Assembly: GCA_034435955.1 (NCBI GenBank)
Contig: DAOTWA010000013.1
Location: 18,200-82,199, forward strand
Direction of reading: 5' to 3'
Origin: DAOTWA01 sp034435955
GTDB lineage: Bacteria > Chloroflexota > Anaerolineae > Anaerolineales > Anaerolineaceae
DNA length: 64,000 nucleotides
In this document: positions 44,715 through 54,197 of the stretch, one piece after another
Layout: every line of letters begins with the position of its first letter
How positions within the stretch are numbered: position 1 is the first letter of the stretch
Translations under genes and position numbers: made by a program
Notes under the pieces: generated by a model
The model's input: only the letters and a program-made list of their open reading frames with translations
Told to the model about the DNA's origin: nothing
Databases searched by the model: none

Positions 44715-44734
44715 AAAAAATACTCCCTCTAGAG

Positions 44735-45658
44735 TTATGCTCGCCGCAATGCAGCCAGCGCCTGCTCAAGCTCAGGGGGCAGGGGCGCTTCGAAGGTGCG
44801 TGGCCGGGTCTCCCCGGGCAAAGTCACTCGCAGGCGAGCGGCGTGTAGAAAATGCCGGCCGATCGCCAGGCTGGGATGTCGGCGTCCGTACACTCTGTCC
44901 CCTACCACCGGGCATCCGATGAAAGCCAAGTGCAGGCGAATCTGATGGGTGCGACCGGTGAGTGGGTGCACCTCCAGCAGCGTGTGCAGCGGGAAAGTCT
45001 CAAGCGTGCGATACTCGCTGATCGCCATGCGGCCCTTGCCCTCCGGCAAAACGGCCATCCGCTGGCGACGCTGCGGGTCGCGGCCCACGGGCGCCTCAAT
45101 GCGCCCCGTGGGCGTCGGCGGGCGGCCGTCCACCAGCGCCAGATAGACTTTCTCGACCTTGCGGGCGCGGAACTGCTCCTGCAGCCAACGGTGGGCGGCG
45201 TCGTTCTTGGCCAGGAGGATCAGGCCGGAGGTCTCCCGATCCAGGCGGTGGACGACACCCGGGCGCACTTGCCCCCCGACACCCTCGACATCGGGGGCGT
45301 GCGCCAGAGCCGCATGCACCAGCGTACCGCTGGGATGCCCCACTGCCGGATGGACGACCATGCCGGCTGGCTTGTTGACCACCAGCACATCCTTGTTCTC
45401 GAAGATCACATCCAGGGGGATCGGCTCCGGTTCCAGTTCAGTCGGCTCCGGCGGTGGCAGGATGACGTGTACACGCTGCCCGGGGATGAGCTCCTGGCCC
45501 GTCTTGGCTGGCAGGATGCCGTCCACTGTGACGAACCCGTCCCGAATCAGCGTCTGCAGCCGCGAGCGAGATAGACCGGGCAGGCAGGCCACCAGAAACT
45601 TATCCAGGCGCTGTCCCCTTTCGCCCTGATAAGTGAAATCCAGCTCGCCCTCACTCAC
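44735..45658 (-). CDS. rluD: RluD-family 23S rRNA pseudouridine synthase
   Basis: 307 residues: an N-terminal S4 RNA-binding domain (QRLDKFLVACLPGLSRSRLQTLIRDGFV), then the RluA/RluD catalytic domain with HRLDRETSGLILLAKN carrying the catalytic Asp, VEKVYLALV, and HPLTGRTHQIRLHLAF. It isomerises uridines in 23S rRNA; the exact positions depend on subtype. GTG start overlapping the lspA stop by 8 bases, a pairing (lspA-rluD) that is common in bacteria. Confidence 0.93.
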   Translation of the reverse strand: MSEGELDFTYQGERGQRLDKFLVACLPGLSRSRLQTLIRDGFVTVDGILPAKTGQELIPGQRVHVILPPPEPTELEPEPIPLDVIFENKDVLVVNKPAGMVVHPAVGHPSGTLVHAALAHAPDVEGVGGQVRPGVVHRLDRETSGLILLAKNDAAHRWLQEQFRARKVEKVYLALVDGRPPTPTGRIEAPVGRDPQRRQRMAVLPEGKGRMAISEYRTLETFPLHTLLEVHPLTGRTHQIRLHLAFIGCPVVGDRVYGRRHPSLAIGRHFLHAARLRVTLPGETRPRTFEAPLPPELEQALAALRRA

Positions 45659-46208
45659 TGCGATCGCTGTCCGGATCGGTCAACGACTCATCCGCCGGCG
45701 GGGGCTCTGCGCTGCTTAATGCGGCAGCCTTTTTCTCTCGCGCTTCTTTGAGCCACACGCCCAACAACAATATGCCCACGCCAACGGTAATACACGAATC
45801 CGCCACGTTGAACACCGGAAATGTGCCAACCGAGATGAAGTCGACCACCTGGCCGAAGGTCACCCGGTCGATCAAATTGCCAATCGCCCCACCAAGCTGC
45901 AGGCACAGCGCCAGCCGGATCAGCCAATCCTTGCCGGCCACCTGAGGAAAATAGTAGATGATGGCTGCGGAGACGAGGATAGCCAGAATGGTGAAGACCG
46001 CATTAAATCCCTGGAACAAACCAAAAGCAGCCCCGGTGTTGTGATAATAGAGCACGCGCGCATAAGGCGTCAGCCAGTCCCAAGGCGACCAGATTTCGCC
46101 AAACACGAGCCGGGTGCGCACGAGGTATTTCGTCCACTGGTCCAGGAAGATCAGCAGCCCAGCCGAAACGAAAAGAAGGGCGTAATCTCGTAGATACTTC
46201 TTCAACAC
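45651..46208 (-). CDS. lspA: Lipoprotein signal peptidase II
   Basis: About 185 residues with four membrane helices. LspA cuts the signal peptide from lipidated prolipoproteins. Conserved elements: LDQWTKY, YYHNTGAAFGLF, GGAIGNLIDR, VVDFI and FPVFNVADSCI, the last with the second catalytic Asp. The start is uncertain: GTG at 46208 or TTG at 46205, both just behind GGAGGA; the open frame reaches 46247. A charged acidic tail follows the last helix. The gene is about 45 bp behind ileS, the usual ileS-lspA-rluD order. Confidence 0.93.
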   Translation of the reverse strand: MLKKYLRDYALLFVSAGLLIFLDQWTKYLVRTRLVFGEIWSPWDWLTPYARVLYYHNTGAAFGLFQGFNAVFTILAILVSAAIIYYFPQVAGKDWLIRLALCLQLGGAIGNLIDRVTFGQVVDFISVGTFPVFNVADSCITVGVGILLLGVWLKEAREKKAAALSSAEPPPADESLTDPDSDRSE

Positions 46209-46253
46209 TCCTCCAGGTGTTCGCAGGGTGCCCCCATTGTACCGCAAAAGGGA

Positions 46254-49200
46254 TTAACCGACCTTCACCAACGCAACCGTCATTTCCTCGCCGTCAAAGC
46301 GGTCGCTGGCCTCGAAGGCCTCCCGGGGAGCCGGTCCGGCTACCAACTCGACCGCCAGTGTCTCACCCATGATGTAGTCGCGGAAGTCCTGCACCGCCGC
46401 CGCTAAGCCCGGCGTAGCCCGATAATATAGGCGGATGCGGTCGGCGATGTCCAGCTCGGCCGACTTGCGCAGGTCCTGCACCCGGCGCACGAATTCGCGC
46501 GCCAGCCCCTCCCGCACCAGCTCAGGCGTCAGATCGGTAACCAGAGCGGCCAGGTAAGGGCCTTCGGAAGCTACCGCGAAGCCGCCAAGCGCCTGTGCGC
46601 GGACCTCTACTTCCTCTGGCAGGACCTCGATCATTTCACCGTCCACATCGACGCGCAGCGATTGCCCGGCAAGCAGCGCCCGGGCAGATTGATCCGCAGG
46701 TAATGCCAGCAGCGCCTCCCGTACTTTGGGAAAACGCCGGCCGTACTTCTGGCCGAGCTGCTTGGGTAGCGGGTTCAGGCTGTAGGCCACCACTTCGCCG
46801 GCCGCGTCCAGCGTGCGCACCTTCTTGACGTTGAGCTCGTCAGCCAGCAGATCAGCGTAACGATCCACCACATGGCGCTCGTCGGCATTTCCGACCAGGA
46901 AGGCCGCTTCAGCCAATGGCTGGCGCACCTTGCGGTTGGCTTTGTTGCGTGCCGCGTGGCCCAACGAGGCCAGTTTAATGACCAGTGCCATCTCGCGGTT
47001 GAGTTCTTCGTCCACCAGCGCGGCTTTGACGGTGGGCCAGTCGCACAGGTGCACCGACAGCGGCGCACTGCCGTCCACCGAACGCACCAGATTTTGGTAG
47101 AGTTCCTCCGCCAGGAAAGGCATGCTGGGCGCCAGCAGCTTGCCGAGAGTGGTTAGCGCCTGGTAAAGGGTGGCATAGGCGGCCTGCTTGTCCGCATCCG
47201 AGCCGCTCTTCCAGAAGCGGCGCCGTGAACGACGCAGGTACCAGGTGGAGAGCTGCTCTACGAATTGCTCAATCGGCCGCGTCGCGCCGGGAACGTCATA
47301 TTCCTCCATCGCCCGCGTCACATCGCTCACCAGCACGTTGAGCGCCGATAGAATCCAGCGGTCCAGCGGACTGTACTGTGGGTCGGCGTTCGGATCAGGC
47401 TTCCAACCATCCAGGTTGGCGTATGTGACAAAGAAGGAATAGGTATTCCATAAAGTGAGGGTGAAATTGCGCACGACCTCCCCGACCAGGTCGACTGAGA
47501 AGCGCCGCTCCTGGCCGGGTGGGCTGGCCGTGTAGATATACCAGCGGAAGGCGTCTGAGCCGTGTTTGTTAATTACGTCCCATGGGTCGACCACATTGCC
47601 GCGCGATTTGGACATCTTTTGCCCTTCTGCGTCCAGGATCAGGCCCAAGCAGATCACATTTCGATAACATTCCTGATCAAACAGCATGGTGCTGATCGCG
47701 TGCAGCGAGTAGAACCATCCGCGCGTCTGATCAACTGCTTCACAGATGTAATCGGCCGGAAAATAGCGCTTAAATTCCTCCTGGTGTTCGAACGGATAGT
47801 GCCACTGGCCCACAGGCATGGAGCCCGAATCGAACCACACGTCAATCACCTCGGGCACGCGCCGCATCGTGCCGCCGCATTGCGGACAGGTCAGGCGCAC
47901 TTCATCCACATAAGGCCGGTGCAGGTCCAGTTCCGAAAGATCCTTTCTGGCCAGCTCGGATAGTTCCTTAACGCCGCCGACGCAAATCTGATTGTGGCAT
48001 GTTTCGCACTCCCATACCGGCAGCGGTGTACCCCAGTAACGCTCACGCCCTAGCGCCCAATCGATGTTGTTCGCCAGCCAATTGCCGAAGCGGCCGTTCT
48101 TGATGTGCCCCGGCACCCAGTTGATGCGCTCGTTGAGTTCTACCAGCCGCTCCTTAAACTGGCTCGTGCGGATGTACCAGGTGGTGCGAGCGTAGTAAAG
48201 CAGCGGCCAGCCGCAGCGCCAGCAGAAGGGGTAGGTATGCACATAGGTTCCCGCGCGGAAAAGCAGACCGCGCGCCTGCAGGTCCTGGATGATGAAAGGA
48301 TCGGCGTCCTTGACAAACTTACCGCTCCACGGGCGCACCTCAGGGATGAAGGTGCCATCGTCGGCTACGGTCATAATGACCGGCAGGTCCAGGTCCAAAG
48401 CGGCCTGCATGTCGTCCGCGCCGAAGGCCGGGGCGATATGCACCAAACCGGTGCCCTCTTCTGTGGTGACGAAATCGGCCAGGATGACATAATGGGCAGG
48501 CTTGTCGGGCGCCACGAAGGTGAACAGCGGCTGGTAGCGCTTGCCCTTGAGCGCCTTGCCCTTGAATGAATCCACCACCTTGACTTTCTCATCGCCGAAC
48601 ACCTGCTCGAGCAAGGCGCGGGCCAGGATCAGCTTCTCCTGCCCGCCTTCGGGCAGTTCGCGTTCCACGGTCACGTACTCCACGTCAGGGTGTGCGGCGA
48701 CAGCCACATTGGCCGGCAGCGTCCACGGTGTGGTGGTCCACACCAGCAGCGAAGTGTCAGGGCTGTCCACCAGCGGCAGGCGCACAAACACGGATGGATC
48801 GGTCGTCTCCTCGTAACCCAGGGCAACTTCGTGATCGGAGAGCGGCGTTCCGTCGTGTGGGCAATATGGCACCACCTTGAAACCCTGATAAAGCAGGTTC
48901 CTATCCCATAAAGTCTTCAAAATCCACCACACCGATTCGATATAGTCATTGGTGTAGGTGACGTAGGCGGTATCAAGGTCCACCCAGTAGCCCAATCGCT
49001 CGGTGAATTTTTCCCACTCCTGGATGTAGGTAAAGGCGGATTTGCGGCACAACTCGTTAAAGCGCTCGATTCCGTATTCTTCGATTTCACGTTTGTTCTT
49101 GATGCCGAGCTGCCTTTCCACCTCGATTTCAACCGGCAGTCCATGAGTATCCCAACCGCCGCGGCGCAGAACGTGGTATCCGCGCATGGTCTTATAGCGC

Positions 49201-49406
49201 GGAAAGAAATCCTTGAAGGCGCGTGCCAGGGCGTGATGGACGCCAGGACGCCCATTGGCAGTTGGCGGACCCTCGTAAAAGACGTATTCCGGCGCGCCCT
49301 CGCGCATGGTCATGGACTTGCGGAAGATATCATGGCTCTTCCAGAAGCGTAACATGGCCTCTTCCATGAGGGTAATGTTCAATTTAGGTGAAACCGGCTT
49401 GAACAT
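46254..49406 (-). CDS. ileS: Isoleucyl-tRNA synthetase
   Basis: 1050 residues. Class I synthetase with the HIGH-type segment PTANGRPGVHHALAR, the editing domain (TTTPWTLPANVAVAAHP, GTGLVHIAPAFGADD), KMSKSRGNVVDPWDV, and the anticodon-binding helical domain. A CPQCGG pair in the middle may bind zinc. Length and layout match the eukaryote-like (type 2) IleRS that is less sensitive to mupirocin, rather than the bacterial type 1 enzyme; this is judged from the motif spacing. Controlled by the upstream T-box leader. Confidence 0.95.
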   Translation of the reverse strand: MFKPVSPKLNITLMEEAMLRFWKSHDIFRKSMTMREGAPEYVFYEGPPTANGRPGVHHALARAFKDFFPRYKTMRGYHVLRRGGWDTHGLPVEIEVERQLGIKNKREIEEYGIERFNELCRKSAFTYIQEWEKFTERLGYWVDLDTAYVTYTNDYIESVWWILKTLWDRNLLYQGFKVVPYCPHDGTPLSDHEVALGYEETTDPSVFVRLPLVDSPDTSLLVWTTTPWTLPANVAVAAHPDVEYVTVERELPEGGQEKLILARALLEQVFGDEKVKVVDSFKGKALKGKRYQPLFTFVAPDKPAHYVILADFVTTEEGTGLVHIAPAFGADDMQAALDLDLPVIMTVADDGTFIPEVRPWSGKFVKDADPFIIQDLQARGLLFRAGTYVHTYPFCWRCGWPLLYYARTTWYIRTSQFKERLVELNERINWVPGHIKNGRFGNWLANNIDWALGRERYWGTPLPVWECETCHNQICVGGVKELSELARKDLSELDLHRPYVDEVRLTCPQCGGTMRRVPEVIDVWFDSGSMPVGQWHYPFEHQEEFKRYFPADYICEAVDQTRGWFYSLHAISTMLFDQECYRNVICLGLILDAEGQKMSKSRGNVVDPWDVINKHGSDAFRWYIYTASPPGQERRFSVDLVGEVVRNFTLTLWNTYSFFVTYANLDGWKPDPNADPQYSPLDRWILSALNVLVSDVTRAMEEYDVPGATRPIEQFVEQLSTWYLRRSRRRFWKSGSDADKQAAYATLYQALTTLGKLLAPSMPFLAEELYQNLVRSVDGSAPLSVHLCDWPTVKAALVDEELNREMALVIKLASLGHAARNKANRKVRQPLAEAAFLVGNADERHVVDRYADLLADELNVKKVRTLDAAGEVVAYSLNPLPKQLGQKYGRRFPKVREALLALPADQSARALLAGQSLRVDVDGEMIEVLPEEVEVRAQALGGFAVASEGPYLAALVTDLTPELVREGLAREFVRRVQDLRKSAELDIADRIRLYYRATPGLAAAVQDFRDYIMGETLAVELVAGPAPREAFEASDRFDGEEMTVALVKVG

Positions 49407-49502
49407 GAAACCTCCTCATTAATTTTATTTCTGCACCCTACCTTATTTCAGTGCAATAATACTCGAAGATAATGGATGCCCGGTTACTGTGTCGTTAATG
49501 AT

Positions 49503-49790
49503 AAAACTCTCGTCTCCAATCAGGGACGAGAGCCTTTGTTCCCGCGGTACCACCCTGTTTCTCGCTAAAGCGAGCATCTCCTCCGGGCACGTCCCGATAT
49601 CCGGATGATGCCCGCGCCGATGATAACGGGAGGCGATCCCGGCGCACTTACTGGCGGCTCGCGCCGCGTTCGGATTGCTGCTCCGGAAGGATTTTCAGCC
49701 CACCGTTCCCACCCGGCTCACACCATCCCGGGCTCGCTGGCGTTCCTGCATGGGCTTACTCGTTTCCATCGCCGCATTTACTGGCCCGAT
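49503..49790 (-). ncRNA. T-box riboswitch leader of ileS
   Basis: On the minus strand the T-box core AGGGTGGTACCGCG is at 49556-49542. Downstream is an intrinsic terminator: an 8-bp stem CTCTCGTC/GACGAGAG (49532-49507) followed by TTTT. Upstream, a long GC-rich region folds as stem I; the likely specifier codon ATC (isoleucine) is at 49692-49690 in the context CTGAAAATCC. Uncharged tRNA-Ile should pair with both and stabilise the antiterminator. The 5' limit is approximate. The 47 bases between the leader and tRNA-independent DNA up to the pdp stop (49838) hold nothing else I recognise. Confidence 0.9.
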
Positions 49791-49837
49791 TATGCCACAA
49801 AGAATGGCAAAAATCAACACGGGCTTCCCATGAAGCC

Positions 49838-51151
49838 CTATTCTTCTGCGCCGATGACGCCGTAAAAAAGCGGCAGCCGATCAACCGGCCTGTCGCTCCA
49901 TTCCAGAGCAGTCGGCAGCCGCCGCTTGGCTTCCTCCATGCGTTCCGGATCGTTAGCCAGTACGGTGAATACTGGCTCGCCTTTTTCCACTCGCTCACCA
50001 ACCTTATGTCGCACGATAATACCCACAGCATGGTCGATCGGGTCGCCCTTTTTCTCCCGGCCGGCGCCTAAGATGACGCTGGTCTCGCCCACGATACGCG
50101 CGTTGACGGTCTTGAGAAAGCCGCTGCGCGCAGCCAGGATATCTTCTTTCAAGCGCGCCTTCGCCAATCGGTCAGGCTCATCCACATAGGCAAGATCGCC
50201 GCCCTGAGCCTGTACCAACGCGCGGAATTTCTCCCAGGCTTTGCCATCTTGGATTGCCCGCTCAGCCATGTCGCGCGCCGTGCTCAGATCCTTGGCTATC
50301 CCGCCGATCACCAGCATGTGCGAGGCAACCACCAGGCAATGCTTGCGGAAATCTTCCGGACCGCGCCCATGCAGCGTGTCGATGGCCTCGCGCAGTTCGA
50401 TGGCGTTTCCGACCGCTTCTCCCAGGGGCTGGTTCATGTCCGAGAGTAAAGCGACAGTGCGGCGTTTGGCCAGCCGTCCGATGGTGACCATCAGTTCGGC
50501 CAGTTCGCGGGCCTCCTTCAGGGTCTGCATGAAGGCCCCCAGACCAACTTTGACATCCAGGACGATGGCCTGCGCGCCCCCGGCAATCTTCTTGCTCATC
50601 ACTGAAGAGGCGATCAGCGGTATGGATTGAACCGTGCCGGTCACATCACGCAGGGCGTAGAGTTTGCCATCGGCCGGTGCCAGGTCGCCCGTCTGCCCGG
50701 TCAGCACCAGACCGACCGTCTTGAGCTGCTGCAGAAACTCTTCACGCGAGAGATCCACGCGAATACCGGGGATCGACTCCAGCTTATCCAACGTGCCGCC
50801 TGAGAAACCCAGTCCACGCCCGGAAATTTTGCCTACCGGAAGCCCGCAGGCCGCGACGGTTGGCTCGACCACCAGCGTCACCTTGTCGCCCACCCCGCCG
50901 GTGGAATGCTTGTCGACCGCGATGGGTACAATGCCGGTAAGATCGATGGTCTCCCCCGAGTAAGCCATGGCCAGTGTCAGATCCGTGGTCTCCTGAGGCG
51001 TCATGCCGTTGAGCAGCACGGCCATGGCCCACGCGGCTGCCTGATAATCCGGAATCTCGCCGCGTGTAAAGCCCTGGATGAAAAATTCAATCTCCTCCCG
51101 ACTCAATTCCTGACGATCGCGTTTTTTAATGATGATATCAACCGCGCGCAT
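49838..51151 (-). CDS. pdp: Pyrimidine-nucleoside/thymidine phosphorylase
   Basis: 437 residues from the ATG at 51151, which follows GAGGTGG; the frame is open to 51172. Signature: VDKHSTGGVGDKVTLVVEPTVAACG, SGRGLGFSGGTLDKLESIPG, and LDVKVGLGAFMQ. The enzyme splits uridine and thymidine with phosphate for salvage. The three-domain form (alpha, alpha/beta, C-terminal barrel-sandwich ending GEPVFTVLAND) is intact. Downstream of jag on the same strand with a 115-bp gap, so its cotranscription is uncertain. Confidence 0.94.
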   Translation of the reverse strand: MRAVDIIIKKRDRQELSREEIEFFIQGFTRGEIPDYQAAAWAMAVLLNGMTPQETTDLTLAMAYSGETIDLTGIVPIAVDKHSTGGVGDKVTLVVEPTVAACGLPVGKISGRGLGFSGGTLDKLESIPGIRVDLSREEFLQQLKTVGLVLTGQTGDLAPADGKLYALRDVTGTVQSIPLIASSVMSKKIAGGAQAIVLDVKVGLGAFMQTLKEARELAELMVTIGRLAKRRTVALLSDMNQPLGEAVGNAIELREAIDTLHGRGPEDFRKHCLVVASHMLVIGGIAKDLSTARDMAERAIQDGKAWEKFRALVQAQGGDLAYVDEPDRLAKARLKEDILAARSGFLKTVNARIVGETSVILGAGREKKGDPIDHAVGIIVRHKVGERVEKGEPVFTVLANDPERMEEAKRRLPTALEWSDRPVDRLPLFYGVIGAEE

Positions 51152-51266
51152 GACCACCTCATCAAACGCCAATCACCTGCAGCCCTCGCTATCTTGACGA
51201 ACGGCTGTCAGATCGTACAGATCGATCCAAATTGATCCCAGATTGGCCTGATATCGTCTGCTGTCG

Positions 51267-52049
51267 CTATTTCTTCGGTAAAATCGTGACCTTACGATTA
51301 GGTTCTTCTCCAATACTTTCGGTCGTCACATTGGGATGGTCGCGTAGTTCGAGATGGATGAGCCGGCGTTCGTTGGCCGGCATCGGCTCGAGGATTTGGC
51401 GGCGGCCGGTATGAATGGCCTGGTCAGCCATGCGCCGGGCGAGCTGGCGGAGCTGCCGTTCGCGCCGCTGCCGATACCCCTCCACGTCGATCATCAACGG
51501 CACCCAGCGCTCCAGCTCTTTGCCAACAATCAAACTGGCGATATATTGGAGCGCATTCAACGTCTCCGAGCGGCGGCCAATGAGAATGCTTAAATCGTTG
51601 CCATGTATCTCGACCAAGATCGGACGGGTATCTTTCAGTTCCCCCGCCTCGCCGTAGCGGACGGTCACCCGGGCGCGGACTCTCATCTTCTCGAGCAGCT
51701 CGCTGACGGTCTCCCGCGCGACGCGCAGATCGTACTCCTCTTCCTCAGGGAAAGTCTCCTCTTCATGTTCTTCAACCCGGGCAGCAGCAGGCGCAGCCAC
51801 GGCGGAGTGCACAGCTTCCACACTCCTCACACGCCGCTCCGTCGCAGCCCTGTCTTGATTGGAGCGGGTTTTGATCGAGAGCCTGATGCGTGCCTGCCGA
51901 CTGCCCAGACCGAAGAGCCCTCGACTGCCTGCATCCAGGATTTCGACCTCCACATCCTCCCGGGTCAACCCCAGGTCGGATAATCCTTTTTCGATTGCTT
52001 CGTCAACAGAGGGGGCAATCACTTCTAATGTCGTTCGCTCTTTGCTCAT
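51267..52049 (-). CDS. jag: Jag/KhpB RNA-binding protein
   Basis: 260 residues with the full Jag set: a Jag-N domain (VDEAIEKGLSDLGLTREDVEVEILDAGSRG, then LFGLGSRQARI), an acidic linker (EEHEEETFPEEEEYD), a KH domain with a GNDLSILIGRRSETLNALQ loop, and an R3H domain ending PANERRLIHLELRDHPNVTTES. It binds RNA with KhpA and influences cell division and elongation in Firmicutes. Directly follows yidC (18 bp), the standard order. Confidence 0.94.
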   Translation of the reverse strand: MSKERTTLEVIAPSVDEAIEKGLSDLGLTREDVEVEILDAGSRGLFGLGSRQARIRLSIKTRSNQDRAATERRVRSVEAVHSAVAAPAAARVEEHEEETFPEEEEYDLRVARETVSELLEKMRVRARVTVRYGEAGELKDTRPILVEIHGNDLSILIGRRSETLNALQYIASLIVGKELERWVPLMIDVEGYRQRRERQLRQLARRMADQAIHTGRRQILEPMPANERRLIHLELRDHPNVTTESIGEEPNRKVTILPKK

Positions 52050-52067
52050 TTCTGCCTCGAACAGAAA

Positions 52068-53021
52068 TTAACCACGCCTCTCTTTTCTCGTCCTGGCTTT
52101 CTCGCCTGGTTTTGGATCCGCTAGCGCGGGCTTTGGCTTACCGTTTGCGCGGCCGCCTTTCGACCGCCCGTCGGAGGCTGGCAGTTTTTCCTGTGAGCCT
52201 TTCGCCGCCGGCCGGGCCTTGACATCCATCACCGCGGTTTTGGCGTCGCCGCTCGATTTTGCGAACCAGGAGGAGGGCAGCACATTGCGCCAGTTCAGTC
52301 TCCCGATCAGGGCGTACTGCAGAATGCCGAAAACGTTGCTGGCTACGAAGTACAGTGCCAGCCCCGAAGCCAGGGTAAAGGCGATATATCCCATCAGGAA
52401 TGGCATGTACAGGTTCATGGCCTTGGCCATCTGCGCTCCCTGATCCCCTGCGCCGGTGGACGGCGGAGTCATCAGCTTCGATTGGAGATACGTGGTGATG
52501 ACAACAATGATGGCCAGCACCGGCACGCCGATGCCGAAGATCGTCAGCCGCTCGGGCGTGCCAAGATTCATCCACAAGAACTGGCTGTTGAGCGGGATCA
52601 GTGAGGAGACGTTAAGCAACGATGTCGAGTAAATGTGCTGGGTCAGGCTGAGCAGCTCTCGCGGTGTGGATGCCAGAGTCTGGATGATGCTCTGGTACAG
52701 GGCGATGATGATGGGGAACTGAATCAGCGTCGGCAGACAGGACCCAAAAGGATTGATGCCAAGCTCCTTGTAGAGCTTCATCTGTTCCTGGGCCAGCTTT
52801 TCGCGATCATCTTTGTATTTCTTCTGCGCTTCGATCCAGCGTGGATCAGTTTGCAAAGCCTGCATCGCCTGAGTGCCCTTGAATTGCTGCACCGTGAGCG
52901 GATGGGTGATTAACCGGATGAGGATCGTAAAGAGGATGATCGCCAGGCCGAAATTATGCACCAACGTATAAATAAACAACAGCACGTTGATAAAGGGTGT
53001 TACGATTATAGCTTCCCACAT
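52068..53021 (-). CDS. yidC: YidC/Oxa1 membrane protein insertase
   Basis: 317 residues. A Gram-positive-type YidC without the large periplasmic domain: five or so membrane helices, the conserved LFTILIRLITHPLTVQQ with the groove Arg, a cytoplasmic hairpin (QKKYKDDREKLAQEQMKLYKE) and NPFGSCLPTLIQFPIIIALY. There is no lipobox. The last 60 residues are strongly basic (KARPAAKGSQEK to RTRKERRG), a tail that can contact the ribosome. It sits between jag and a beta-propeller lipoprotein gene. Confidence 0.95.
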   Translation of the reverse strand: MWEAIIVTPFINVLLFIYTLVHNFGLAIILFTILIRLITHPLTVQQFKGTQAMQALQTDPRWIEAQKKYKDDREKLAQEQMKLYKELGINPFGSCLPTLIQFPIIIALYQSIIQTLASTPRELLSLTQHIYSTSLLNVSSLIPLNSQFLWMNLGTPERLTIFGIGVPVLAIIVVITTYLQSKLMTPPSTGAGDQGAQMAKAMNLYMPFLMGYIAFTLASGLALYFVASNVFGILQYALIGRLNWRNVLPSSWFAKSSGDAKTAVMDVKARPAAKGSQEKLPASDGRSKGGRANGKPKPALADPKPGEKARTRKERRG

Positions 53022-53039
53022 GATGATTGATTCCTATCG

Positions 53040-54116
53040 TTACTTCGGCGGGGTAAAGGCCCATACCTGGGCGCCCGTCAGGCTTACAGCCACCAACAAC
53101 TGATCGGCCTGGTTTAGCGCAACCAGTACTTTATCGCCCAGCAGCACCGGGCTGGTGTAGAGTGTACCATTAATCTTTTGATTCCACAGAACTTTTCCGC
53201 CAGGATCATAGGCGATCAGTGAGCCAACCTCAGTACCCACGATTACCTGTTGGTCAGTGACCAGTGCGGTGGCGGTGATGGGCCCGTCGGGCTTGTTTTG
53301 CCACAGGATCTTACCGTCCGCGGGGTTCAGCGCATAGAAGTTGCCGCTCAGGTCCCCAACATACAATCCATCTTTGCCAAGAGCGGGTGACGCCCACACA
53401 CCATTAGCCAGGGCTGTGCGCCACACCACTTTACCGCTCACCGCATCCACCGCCAGCAGTTCCTTGCCCAGGGTGCCGATGTAGAGCATATTGGATTGTC
53501 CCACTGCCGGAGTATCCAGTAGTGCGCCGCCCAAATCGGTCGCCCAGATCTGGCGCCCGCTGGTCACATCCAATGCGTACAGGTGATGATCCATTCCAGG
53601 CAGATAGATGGTCGACTGGATAAGGGCTGGACGGGCCCATAAGGCGTCCCTTGCACTGAACGTCCACTTGAGCTTACCCTGCAGGTCGAGCGCGTACAAA
53701 TTGCCATCCGCATTGGGCGCCAGGATCGTGTCTCCGGCCACCAGCGCGCTGGCTATCCATCGCCCTTTGGCGTCCGCAAAGGTCCAGTTAACCTGTCCGA
53801 CCGGGCCATTGGATTGAGGGTTCAGACTGTAGAGTGTGTGATCGTAGTCGCCGATGATGAGCTGCTTCCCGTCAGGTGTAAGCGTTGGAGCAGCGTAAAA
53901 AGGCTTGCGCGCATCCCCTTTCTCCGGATACTGCCACACCTGAGTGCCGTTATCGATACGAACGGCGCGAACTTCTGTTTGGTAAGCCACATAAGCCATC
54001 GACTGATCGGCGCTGAGCCCGGGCCAACTGCTGGCGGAAATGGCCCCCGTACATGCGCTTAACGAGAGACTCGCAAGGACGAGCAAAATAACGAAATAAA
54101 ACCTGGGTATTTTCAT
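53040..54116 (-). CDS. PQQ-like beta-propeller lipoprotein
   Basis: 358 residues. The N-terminus has a basic start, a hydrophobic core and the lipobox LSAC, so Cys22 or so should be lipidated. The rest is a run of about seven PQQ-like blades with repeated DG.LYALD..G...W patterns (for example NLYALDLQGKLKW, HLYALDVTSGRQIW and NFYALNPADGKILW). The fold is that of BamB, but this organism group lacks a known Bam system, so function is open. It is placed 19 bp upstream of yidC, inside a cluster where such a gene is not usual. Confidence 0.88.
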   Translation of the reverse strand: MKIPRFYFVILLVLASLSLSACTGAISASSWPGLSADQSMAYVAYQTEVRAVRIDNGTQVWQYPEKGDARKPFYAAPTLTPDGKQLIIGDYDHTLYSLNPQSNGPVGQVNWTFADAKGRWIASALVAGDTILAPNADGNLYALDLQGKLKWTFSARDALWARPALIQSTIYLPGMDHHLYALDVTSGRQIWATDLGGALLDTPAVGQSNMLYIGTLGKELLAVDAVSGKVVWRTALANGVWASPALGKDGLYVGDLSGNFYALNPADGKILWQNKPDGPITATALVTDQQVIVGTEVGSLIAYDPGGKVLWNQKINGTLYTSPVLLGDKVLVALNQADQLLVAVSLTGAQVWAFTPPK

Positions 54117-54197
54117 GCACACTTCCAAAAGGCCGTTTTATGGTGTTCCGATTGACGGATTTCACCGCTTGTCTTCATCACTAGCCCACCTATCCGC

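Noticed and set aside
47821..47860. tRNA-like TCGAACC motif
   Set aside because: Falls inside the ileS coding region with no cloverleaf around it. No tRNA gene was found in any intergenic gap.
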